The position numbers were made by a program, and so were the translations under genes. A DNA stretch of 5,786 nucleotides from NCBI GenBank assembly GCA_017508345.1, contig JAFVZD010000001.1, positions 1-5,786 on the forward strand, read 5' to 3'. Under the pieces are notes generated by a model. It was not told where the DNA came from. It saw nothing but the letters and a program-made list of their open reading frames with translations, and searched no databases. Every line of letters starts with the position of its first letter. Within the stretch, counting starts at the first letter, position 1. Below, in pieces: positions 1 to 5,786 of this stretch. The DNA comes from Clostridia bacterium. GTDB taxonomy: Bacteria; Bacillota_A; Clostridia; Christensenellales; UBA1242.

Positions 1-1258
1 ACAAAAGCACCACATCCCCCGATTTTGCTATTTGTGTGGCCCTATAATGTGCCCCCTCCAATAATGCTTCTTGCAATACCTCTACACTACCTTTCTTCTT
101 GAGTTTTTTATAAATTTTACCCCCCATTTTTCCAAATGTTATAACACACTTCACATTGACTGGTAAATTTATCAAAAAATCATCTATTTTTTCCCCTTTG
201 TCACTTCCTCCCAACAATAATACAATCGGCTCTTTTATACTAGTAATCGCAGCCATACTAGCATGAGTGTTGGTTGCCTTAGAATCATTAATATACTTCA
301 CACCATTTTTCTCTCCCACATACTGCATCCTATGCCTAGGTGCTTCGCACTCATTCAATCCCGTTATAATATCATCAAAACCCACCTTGTACCACATAGC
401 CACAATTACAGCCATCATTATATTATACTGATTGTGTTGTCCCTTTAATCTCACATTACTTATATCCATAGTTATCTCTTGTGTCCTATCCCTATAATGT
501 AATATCTTTCCCTCCATCCACGCACCTAGATAATCCTTGTCTGTCTGCTTGTGAATACTAATATACCTGACTTGACCACCACAACCAATCCTCATACTAT
601 TCACTACCACATCATCCCTATTCAATACCACCAGCGTCTTATTGTCTACATTACTTAGTATTTTTCGCTTAGCATTTATATAACTATCCATATGCTTGTA
701 TCTATCCAAATGGTCTGGTGCAATATTTAGTATTCCTACACACTTTGGTGCAAAGTCTCGTATATTTTCCAATTGAAAACTACTGACCTCTACCACTACC
801 TTATCTTTTTGCCTAATATTCTTCACTTGATCACTAATTGATTTACCAATATTCCCCACTAGATGCGTCTTGTATTTTTTACTCAAAATATGATTTATGA
901 GAGTAGATGTCGTTGTCTTACCATTAGTACCCGTTATCGCTATTATATCCGCAGTGATATCTCTTGCTCCTAGTTCCATTTCACTAATCAATTGCACATT
1001 GGCTTGCTGAATTGCCTTATTTTCCCTTTTGCTCAATACCACACCTGGACTAATTACGCATATATCTATACCTTTTAGATTATCTATACTAATTTTACCT
1101 ATTACATTTATTGTGCTAGGTATAATATTATTTATCAACATTTCTTGTACGCGTTTTTTACTCTTGTCCCAAATACTCACTGTAGCATTCTTACCTACTA
1201 GATAATTAACAGCTCCTATTCCACTTATTCCCATCCCTAGCACTAGATAATTTGCCAA
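1..1258 (-). CDS. murD: UDP-N-acetylmuramoyl-L-alanine:D-glutamate ligase MurD, partial (C-terminus beyond the left edge)
   Basis: MurD is a cytoplasmic ATP-dependent ligase that adds D-glutamate to UDP-MurNAc-L-Ala. I translated 419 codons without a stop. The reading frame leaves the window in GDVVLL, just before the usual S-P-A-C-A-S block, so about 30 of roughly 450 residues are missing. Visible motifs: an N-terminal nucleotide-fold glycine motif LGMGISGIG (7-15); SPGV (70-73); the ATP P-loop GTNGKTT (110-116); GNIG (135-138); EVSSFQLE (157-164); PDHLDR (181-186); K197 in YINAKRK, at the place of the carbamylated lysine; LKGQHNQYN (271-279); NDSKATN (324-330); and LLGGSDKG (348-355). FQLE, NDSKATN and GGSDKG distinguish MurD from the other Mur ligases. 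The start is TTG, chosen because a strong Shine-Dalgarno site lies just upstream and because the next ATG (codon 9) would cut into the glycine motif. An in-frame GTG at 1267-1265 is a weaker alternative. Translation is probably coupled to mraY. Confidence 0.96.
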   Translation of the reverse strand, partial: MANYLVLGMGISGIGAVNYLVGKNATVSIWDKSKKRVQEMLINNIIPSTINVIGKISIDNLKGIDICVISPGVVLSKRENKAIQQANVQLISEMELGARDITADIIAITGTNGKTTTSTLINHILSKKYKTHLVGNIGKSISDQVKNIRQKDKVVVEVSSFQLENIRDFAPKCVGILNIAPDHLDRYKHMDSYINAKRKILSNVDNKTLVVLNRDDVVVNSMRIGCGGQVRYISIHKQTDKDYLGAWMEGKILHYRDRTQEITMDISNVRLKGQHNQYNIMMAVIVAMWYKVGFDDIITGLNECEAPRHRMQYVGEKNGVKYINDSKATNTHASMAAITSIKEPIVLLLGGSDKGEKIDDFLINLPVNVKCVITFGKMGGKIYKKLKKKGSVEVLQEALLEGAHYRATQIAKSGDVVLL

Positions 1259-1263
1259 AATTC

Positions 1264-1271
1264 TCACCTCC
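1264..1271 (-). promoter_or_regulatory. Shine-Dalgarno site of murD, overlapping the mraY stop codon
   Basis: Read on the minus strand this is GGAGGTGA, a near-perfect match to the anti-Shine-Dalgarno sequence. It is followed by GAATT and then TTG at 1258. The last three bases are the TGA stop of mraY. This site decides the murD start: it fits TTG at 1258, whereas the in-frame GTG at 1267 lies inside the site. The overlap suggests that ribosomes finishing mraY help initiate murD. Confidence 0.85.
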
Positions 1272-2256
1272 ACAACATAGTTAGCAGCATAGCCAAAACA
1301 CTAGCCACCATAGTTACTATTATATATATGGCGACAATCTTGGTTTCATTCACTCCTTTTTTCTCAAAATGATGATGTAACGGTGCCATCAAAAAAATTC
1401 TTTTTTTGGTTCGCTTGTAATGTATTACCTGTAATATTACACTCACCGCACTCACCACAAACATTACCCCCACTATTGGCAGAACCAAGGCTTGTCCACC
1501 AAAAATTGCTATACTACTAATCAGTCCACCTAATGCCAGTGACCCTGTATCTCCCATAAATATCTTGGCAGGATGACTGTTGTAGCACAAAAATGCCAAT
1601 ATTCCACCTATACCACTTGCCCCCAATATTATTAGATTGGTATACTGTTCCTCCATAGATATTACCTCTCCGCTACCTATCATAATACCTAATATACCTA
1701 GTATACCCCCAATACTTGCCACACTCACACCCCCAGCTAGTCCATCCAAACCATCCGTCAAATTTACACTATTAGTCATAGCTACATATATAAAAATCAC
1801 AAAAGGTATCACTGCCCAGCCCATATCCAAACTATACATACCCACAGGCCAATACATCTCTCCACCCAAGTTGGAATACACAAATACACTACTCAATATC
1901 GCTATACCGAATTGACCTATCATTTTTTGATAAGGCTTCAATCCTTCATTTTTGTGAGTTCTAATTTTTATAAAATCGTCCAAAAAACCTACCAGTCCAT
2001 ATCCCACCATGATAGCTAACGCAACATATCCCAGACCAGCTTGTCCATCACAAAAAATACAATAGCCAACTATTGTAGCTATTATGAATATCAACCCGCC
2101 TAATGTAGGTGTCCCATCCTTGTTTTTGTGTGCTGTCACATAATGCAACACTGTCTGATTTGCCTTCATTTTTTTGACACTAGATACAATTATAGGGGCT
2201 ATTATCACCCCTACTACAAAAGATATTAATAACGCACACAATACTCTAATTATCAC
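1264..2256 (-). CDS. mraY: Phospho-N-acetylmuramoyl-pentapeptide-transferase MraY (lipid I synthase)
   Basis: MraY is a polytopic membrane enzyme that transfers phospho-MurNAc-pentapeptide from UDP to undecaprenyl phosphate, giving lipid I and UMP; this is the first membrane step of peptidoglycan synthesis. The 330-residue product has about ten hydrophobic segments, beginning near residues 3-24 and ending near 307-327. Family signatures are complete: GTPTLGG (48-54); DDFIK (93-97) with the paired aspartates D93/D94; the long NLTDGLDGLAGG loop (165-176); MGDTGSLALGG (234-244) with D236, the third conserved aspartate; and APLHHHFE (291-298) with the histidine triplet at 294-296. The length matches the Gram-positive form and is shorter than the roughly 360-residue E. 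coli type. The start is GTG, which overlaps the murE TGA as GTGA (4 nt) and has GAGGT six bases upstream. It is cotranslated with murE and murD. There are no missing residues or frameshifts. Confidence 0.97.
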   Translation of the reverse strand: MIIRVLCALLISFVVGVIIAPIIVSSVKKMKANQTVLHYVTAHKNKDGTPTLGGLIFIIATIVGYCIFCDGQAGLGYVALAIMVGYGLVGFLDDFIKIRTHKNEGLKPYQKMIGQFGIAILSSVFVYSNLGGEMYWPVGMYSLDMGWAVIPFVIFIYVAMTNSVNLTDGLDGLAGGVSVASIGGILGILGIMIGSGEVISMEEQYTNLIILGASGIGGILAFLCYNSHPAKIFMGDTGSLALGGLISSIAIFGGQALVLPIVGVMFVVSAVSVILQVIHYKRTKKRIFLMAPLHHHFEKKGVNETKIVAIYIIVTMVASVLAMLLTMLWR

Positions 2257-3728
2257 TTATTTACCTCGTTGATTTTGCTCAAATTATCATATTCCTCCAA
2301 TACTGTATCTCTATCATTATACTCATACTTTACCCCACCAATATCCATATATTTTTCCGCACCCTTTCCGCTCAACACTATCACATCATTCTCGCTCGCT
2401 ATACTTATGGCATACCTTATACTTTCGCATCTATCCACAATACACATATATTCCTCTGTCACTAGCTGTATACCGCTCTCTATATTCCTAATTATTTCAC
2501 TCGGGTCCTCTAGCCTAGGATTATCACTAGTAATTATGGTATAATCCGCACATTCACCACTAATTTTACCCATAATAGGTCGCTTGGCTCTATCTCTATT
2601 GCCACCACAACCAAATACAGATATCATTCGTCCTTTCACCAATGGCCTAATAGCAGTCAATATATTTCTCAATCCATCTGGTGTATGTGCATAATCTATG
2701 ATTACAGTCACACCATTACTCAGATTCAATACATTACATCTACCCTCCACTGGCTCCATAGTATTTAGACCACACCTAATATTATCCATACTCACACCCA
2801 ATAGTTTACTCACTACAATACTAGCCATAGCATTGTATAGGTTGAATTTTCCTATCAATTTTGTATCCACCTGCACCAATTCATCCATAACATTCACTAG
2901 ATAACTAGTACCGTTTGCACCAAAAGTATACTCAGGACAAAAAACATCACTAGGATTGTTTAGTCCAAAAGTATATAGTGGTATATCCACATTTTTATCC
3001 AAAGCAATACTTTTACCTACTTCATCATCAATATTCACTATACCAATACTACAATATTCACTTCCCAAAAATTTCCTCTTGACACTGGCATATCGCTCCA
3101 TATCTCCAAAAAAATCCAAATGGTCTTGCGTCACATTAGTCAATACACCAATATCACACTTGATACCTGCCATTTTTTGTAACTCGATGGCATGTGCACT
3201 CACCTCCATTACTACTACATCCACACCTATCTGTGCCATATGCTTGAATATTCTGTGCAATTCTATTGGATCTGGCGTAGTTAATTTGTTAGGTAAATTG
3301 ATATTACCTATCTTGATACCTAATGTGCCAATTACACCCACCTTGTATCCCTCAGTAGTTAGAATACTCTCTATCATTTTGGTTGTAGTAGTCTTTCCGT
3401 TAGTACCAGTTACCCCAATTAATTTGAATTTTTCTCTCGGGTTACCATAATAATTACCAGCTACAATAGCCATAACCGCTCTACTATCACTCACTACTAC
3501 TTGTGGTACATCAATATCTATGGGTCTATTCACTACCAACAATCTTGCTCCATTAGATGCCGCAATATCTGCCAAACTGTGCCCATCTACATTGCTTCCT
3601 TGCAAACAAAAATAACAAGTACCCTCTCCCACTTCCTTTGTGTCACAAGCAATATTAATAATTTCTACATCATCCACATCCCCTATTGCTTTGTATTCTA
3701 TATTATCAAATAATTGCGATACTTTCAT
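2253..3728 (-). CDS. murE: UDP-N-acetylmuramoyl-L-alanyl-D-glutamate:meso-2,6-diaminopimelate ligase MurE
   Basis: MurE is a cytoplasmic ATP-dependent ligase that adds the third stem-peptide residue to UDP-MurNAc-L-Ala-D-Glu. The 491-residue length is normal for the family. In order: an N-terminal uridine-nucleotide domain (about 1-95), with the CDTKEVGEG stretch (28-36) where UDP-MurNAc binds; the central ATPase domain, with P-loop GTNGKTT (108-114), TTPDP (150-154), EVSAHAIE (175-182), NVTQDHLDFFG (198-208) and K217 in YASVKRK at the place of the carbamylated lysine; then the C-terminal domain, with IDYAHTPDG (344-352), FGCGGNRDR (372-380), DNPRLEDP (402-409) and GKGAEKY (454-460). In known MurE enzymes the DNPR motif marks use of meso-diaminopimelate; lysine-adding enzymes differ there. 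One deviation is alanine at 457, where many DAP enzymes have histidine (GKGHE). Start is ATG with AGAGGT six bases upstream. It follows the PBP after an 88-nt gap and overlaps mraY by 4 nt. Confidence 0.97.
   Translation of the reverse strand: MKVSQLFDNIEYKAIGDVDDVEIINIACDTKEVGEGTCYFCLQGSNVDGHSLADIAASNGARLLVVNRPIDIDVPQVVVSDSRAVMAIVAGNYYGNPREKFKLIGVTGTNGKTTTTKMIESILTTEGYKVGVIGTLGIKIGNINLPNKLTTPDPIELHRIFKHMAQIGVDVVVMEVSAHAIELQKMAGIKCDIGVLTNVTQDHLDFFGDMERYASVKRKFLGSEYCSIGIVNIDDEVGKSIALDKNVDIPLYTFGLNNPSDVFCPEYTFGANGTSYLVNVMDELVQVDTKLIGKFNLYNAMASIVVSKLLGVSMDNIRCGLNTMEPVEGRCNVLNLSNGVTVIIDYAHTPDGLRNILTAIRPLVKGRMISVFGCGGNRDRAKRPIMGKISGECADYTIITSDNPRLEDPSEIIRNIESGIQLVTEEYMCIVDRCESIRYAISIASENDVIVLSGKGAEKYMDIGGVKYEYNDRDTVLEEYDNLSKINEVNK
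2263..2267 (-). promoter_or_regulatory. Shine-Dalgarno site of mraY, inside the end of murE
   Basis: GAGGT on the minus strand, six bases before the GTG at 2256. It lies within the last codons of murE and supports the GTG start and the 4-nt GTGA overlap, the classic arrangement for coupled termination and reinitiation. Confidence 0.7.
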
Positions 3729-3816
3729 ATACTTACCTCTTTTTTATAATAATATTGTATATGATTTATTTTGTTTTTGTTGTGAATCGCAAATTTAGAC
3801 ATAGTAATACAACATA
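3729..3816 (-). other. AT-rich 88-nt intergenic leader between the PBP gene and murE
   Basis: This is the only sizeable non-coding stretch in the window; all other junctions overlap or are separated by 1-5 nt. It is very A-rich on the coding strand. Minus10-like hexamers are present: TACAAT at 3759-3754, TATTAT at 3754-3749 and TATAAA at 3748-3743. The best minus35-like hexamer, TTCACA at 3786-3781, lies 21 bases from TACAAT, too far for a standard sigma-A promoter. A murE promoter here is possible but not convincing. There is no U-tract terminator. Confidence 0.4.
3735..3740 (-). promoter_or_regulatory. Shine-Dalgarno site of murE
   Basis: AGAGGT on the minus strand, preceded by an A-run and six bases before the ATG at 3728. 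It fixes the murE start and shows that murE initiates independently after the 88-nt gap. Confidence 0.75.
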
Positions 3817-3821
3817 TTACT
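3803..3821. repeat. 7-bp inverted repeat spanning the PBP stop codon
   Basis: AGTAATA and TATTACT are perfect reverse complements separated by a 5-nt loop (CAACA on the plus strand). The repeat covers the TAA stop of the PBP gene. The stem is mostly A:T with two G:C pairs and no following T-run on the coding strand, so it is not a standard intrinsic terminator. It may be a weak mRNA structure or chance. Confidence 0.35.
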
Positions 3822-5712
3822 CCGTATACAATTGTATTATAGTACCCGCATCTACTTTTTCTCCCTCCGGTATTGCTTGCCTCTTGATACTACTACCCGC
3901 ACCCTCCACTACATAATCTAGTTTACTTCCCCTCAACACACTGCCTGCATTCATCACACTCATACCCACTACATTAGGTACACAAATCATACTATCACTC
4001 TCTGCCTCTATATCCCTAGGTATAGCCAATGTATCAAAAATTTGCTGGAATATCATTCCTCCATATGGCTTAGCCACCTGACTACCATAATATATACCCG
4101 CACTAGGCTCATCTACACACACTAGCATCACATACTTTGGATTATTGGCTGGATATGTTCCCACAAAACTAGACACATACTTGCCTTGTGCTACCTTGCC
4201 ATCCTCATATTTTTGAGCAGTACCAGTCTTGCCACCCACTCTGTACCCGGGCACAAAAGTACATTCACCTCCCGCACTCACTACCGCCTCGAGCATAGTA
4301 TTGATAGTAGCACGCACATCATCTGTTACCGTTTTTCCCATCACTATACTATCCATAGTCTTTTCCTCACCCATACCATCTATCACAGACTCAATTAATC
4401 TAGGTTGATACCTTACCCCTGTCACTACACCACATACACTATTGAGCATTTGTAGCGGCGTGACCGCTATCGCTTGCCCAAACGCAATTCTAGCCAAATC
4501 CACCTCTTTTACTATACTACTATCCATCATTATCCCCGCACTCTCTCCCATAATATCCACATTGGTCATTTGCCCTATACCAAATTTGCTGAGATAACTA
4601 TACAATGTATCCACCCCAATTCTCAACCCCAAATCCATGAATACACAGTTACAACTATTCACTAGCCCCTCAGTCAAAGTTTGATGTCCGTGTCCTTTTG
4701 TTTTCCAACACTTTATCCTTTCCCCGCTAATTATCCTGTATCCCGGGTCAAAGAATGTGTCCTCCACACTAGTTACCCCACTACTGAGTGCCGCAGCCAT
4801 TGTGAATATTTTGAATGTACTGCCTGGCTCGTATATATCCACCACATTCGTATTCTTGCTATATTCCATCAATTGACGAATATTCTCTCTGGGTATGTCG
4901 TTCAAGTCAAAACTTGGCTTCCTAGCCATTGCCAATATTTCACCATTGGTAGCATCCATCACGATAGCAGTAGCCCCTTTGGCTTTTTGCTCATCCATCG
5001 CCCTGTTTAGTACCCCCTCCACTATCCTCTGTATGTCAATATTGATAGTCAACTTGATACTCAATCCCGGTATCCCAGATACAAATGTGGTAGTACTATT
5101 GCTGAGTTCTAGTCCAGTGATAGTACTCTCTGTCATGGTATAACCATTAGTTCCTGTTAATATTTTATTGTAATATGCCTCTATCCCCGCCTGTCCTACA
5201 TTGTCAATAGTAGTATATCCCAGCACACTACACAATACATCATTGTACTCATACTGTCTACTACTTGTCTCTGCTATATACACACCGCGTAATTTATATT
5301 TTAATAAACTCTCTATTATTTCGCCATCCACTTGTTGAGCAATCAATACCTCACTGACACCTTTTTTCTGTATCTTTTGTAATATCTTGCCCTTGTCAAT
5401 ATCCAGTACCAATGCCAATGTCTCACTCAAAGTTTCTGCATTCTCCACATTACTCTTGCGTACATAGACATTATATGTTGTATACGATGACGCCAATACC
5501 TTGCCTGTAGTATCCAATATTTTCCCTCTCAGACCATTCAGTGGCAAATCCCTAGTCCATTGACTAATCGCTCTGGCTTGCAACATCTCACTCTGTACTA
5601 CTTGCACATATAGCATTTTACCTAGCACGCACAAAAAAACAAAGGCTACTATGTAAATTACACATAGTAACCTCTTTTGTAAAGAATGTGTTGTATATTT
5701 TATTTTAGGCAT
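3817..5712 (-). CDS. spoVD: Class B penicillin-binding protein, SpoVD/FtsI type, with C-terminal PASTA domain
   Basis: This is a membrane-anchored D,D-transpeptidase that crosslinks peptidoglycan outside the cell. The 631 residues comprise a basic cytoplasmic N-terminus (1-14), one membrane segment (about 15-37), a PBP dimer/pedestal region (about 57-215), the transpeptidase domain (about 245-565) and one short PASTA domain (about 576-631, starting CVPNVVGMSV). Catalytic motifs are intact: STFK (298-301, nucleophile S298), SCN (353-355, the SxN motif) and KTG (495-497). C335 and C354 match in spacing the cysteine pair of B. subtilis SpoVD. The single PASTA domain and the position directly before murE also fit SpoVD, but in an organism lacking a separate division PBP it could serve as FtsI/PBP2. 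The start is ATG with GGGGG five bases upstream, one base after the preceding gene's stop. A GTG at 5763 would add 17 residues but has no evident ribosome-binding site and overlaps the preceding gene. Confidence 0.93.
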   Translation of the reverse strand: MPKIKYTTHSLQKRLLCVIYIVAFVFLCVLGKMLYVQVVQSEMLQARAISQWTRDLPLNGLRGKILDTTGKVLASSYTTYNVYVRKSNVENAETLSETLALVLDIDKGKILQKIQKKGVSEVLIAQQVDGEIIESLLKYKLRGVYIAETSSRQYEYNDVLCSVLGYTTIDNVGQAGIEAYYNKILTGTNGYTMTESTITGLELSNSTTTFVSGIPGLSIKLTINIDIQRIVEGVLNRAMDEQKAKGATAIVMDATNGEILAMARKPSFDLNDIPRENIRQLMEYSKNTNVVDIYEPGSTFKIFTMAAALSSGVTSVEDTFFDPGYRIISGERIKCWKTKGHGHQTLTEGLVNSCNCVFMDLGLRIGVDTLYSYLSKFGIGQMTNVDIMGESAGIMMDSSIVKEVDLARIAFGQAIAVTPLQMLNSVCGVVTGVRYQPRLIESVIDGMGEEKTMDSIVMGKTVTDDVRATINTMLEAVVSAGGECTFVPGYRVGGKTGTAQKYEDGKVAQGKYVSSFVGTYPANNPKYVMLVCVDEPSAGIYYGSQVAKPYGGMIFQQIFDTLAIPRDIEAESDSMICVPNVVGMSVMNAGSVLRGSKLDYVVEGAGSSIKRQAIPEGEKVDAGTIIQLYTE

Positions 5713-5713
5713 A

Positions 5714-5786
5714 TTATCCCCCAAAAATTCTAGAGAAAAATGCACAAATCTTGTCCCACACACTGCTAGATGGCTGCGGTTTTGGT
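5714..5786 (-). CDS. C-terminal end of an unidentified upstream gene, partial
   Basis: One minus-strand frame entering from the right edge gives 23 codons and ends in TAA at 5716-5714, one base before the PBP ATG. The peptide is a Pro/Ser-rich stretch followed by WDKICAFFSRIFGG, which alternates aromatic/hydrophobic and polar residues like an amphipathic helix. The tight spacing and plausible protein-like composition suggest a real coding end. The gene cannot be named from this piece. In related clusters ftsL or a second class B PBP (pbpB) lies here, but no PASTA-like residues are visible. The PBP frame is also open to the window edge, so this assignment is not certain. Confidence 0.5.
   Translation of the reverse strand, partial: PKPQPSSSVWDKICAFFSRIFGG
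5718..5722 (-). promoter_or_regulatory. Atypical Shine-Dalgarno site of the PBP gene
   Basis: GGGGG on the minus strand, five bases before the ATG at 5712. It can pair with the anti-Shine-Dalgarno CCUCC with one G:U wobble. It lies in the last codons of the upstream gene and is the main reason for preferring this start over GTG at 5763. Confidence 0.55.

Noticed and set aside
263..448. 61-codon plus-strand frame opposite murD
   Set aside because: It is antisense to conserved MurD sequence including NDSKATN; no Shine-Dalgarno site or recognisable product.
2956..3450. 164-codon open reading frame on the plus strand
   Set aside because: It lies entirely antisense to murE, whose motifs are intact. 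Its product is a low-complexity Ser/Pro/Ile/Leu-rich string without domain features and it has no ribosome-binding site I could see.
3743..3786. Sigma-A promoter for murE
   Set aside because: Minus10-like hexamers are present but expected by chance in such AT-rich DNA, and no minus35-like hexamer lies 16-18 nt upstream of any of them.
3803..3821. Intrinsic terminator after the PBP gene
   Set aside because: The 7-bp stem is AT-rich, includes the stop codon, and is not followed by a T-run on the coding strand.
4681..5143. Overlapping plus-strand frames (109 and 82 codons) opposite the PBP gene
   Set aside because: Both are antisense to the transpeptidase and pedestal regions and overlap each other in different frames; they are explained by the codon bias of the PBP gene.
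5710..5763. Longer PBP starting at GTG 5763
   Set aside because: There is no ribosome-binding site before it, the 17 extra residues do not look like the usual short basic N-terminus, and it would overlap the upstream coding end. ATG at 5712 has a site with good spacing.

Overview
The window is one stretch of peptidoglycan-synthesis and division genes (a dcw-type cluster), all on the minus strand and read from high to low coordinates. The order is: the end of an unidentified gene, a SpoVD/FtsI-type class B penicillin-binding protein, murE, mraY and murD. murD runs off the left edge. I see no gene on the plus strand, and no RNA gene, mobile element or CRISPR array.

The likely source is a low-GC Bacillota, probably a member of the Clostridia. 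The evidence is an A+T-rich sequence with heavy ATA and TTG codon use, purine-rich Shine-Dalgarno sites, a short (330 aa) MraY of the Gram-positive size, a PBP with a C-terminal PASTA domain, and a MurE carrying the DNPR motif of meso-diaminopimelate-adding enzymes. The order spoVD-murE-mraY-murD, without murF between murE and mraY, is the order known from Bacillus subtilis. TGA ends both murE and mraY while Trp is encoded by TGG, so the standard bacterial code applies. The genus cannot be fixed from this sequence alone.

Layout, in transcription order: 5786-5714 is the last 23 codons of an unidentified upstream gene. 5712-3817 is the PBP, starting one base after that gene stops. 3816-3729 is an 88-nt AT-rich gap, the only real intergenic space. 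3728-2253 is murE. 2256-1264 is mraY, overlapping murE by 4 nt (GTGA). 1258-1 is murD, starting at TTG 5 nt after the mraY stop, with its ribosome-binding site lying on that stop.

The genes form one pathway. MurD adds D-Glu and MurE adds meso-DAP to the UDP-MurNAc peptide. MraY loads the completed UDP-MurNAc-pentapeptide onto undecaprenyl phosphate to make lipid I. The PBP crosslinks the finished strands outside the membrane. MurF, which adds D-Ala-D-Ala, must be encoded elsewhere. The window is mostly a conventional housekeeping locus and I found no previously undescribed system. The points most worth a look are a candidate redox cysteine pair in the PBP transpeptidase domain, the TTG start of murD, and the unidentified tail upstream.
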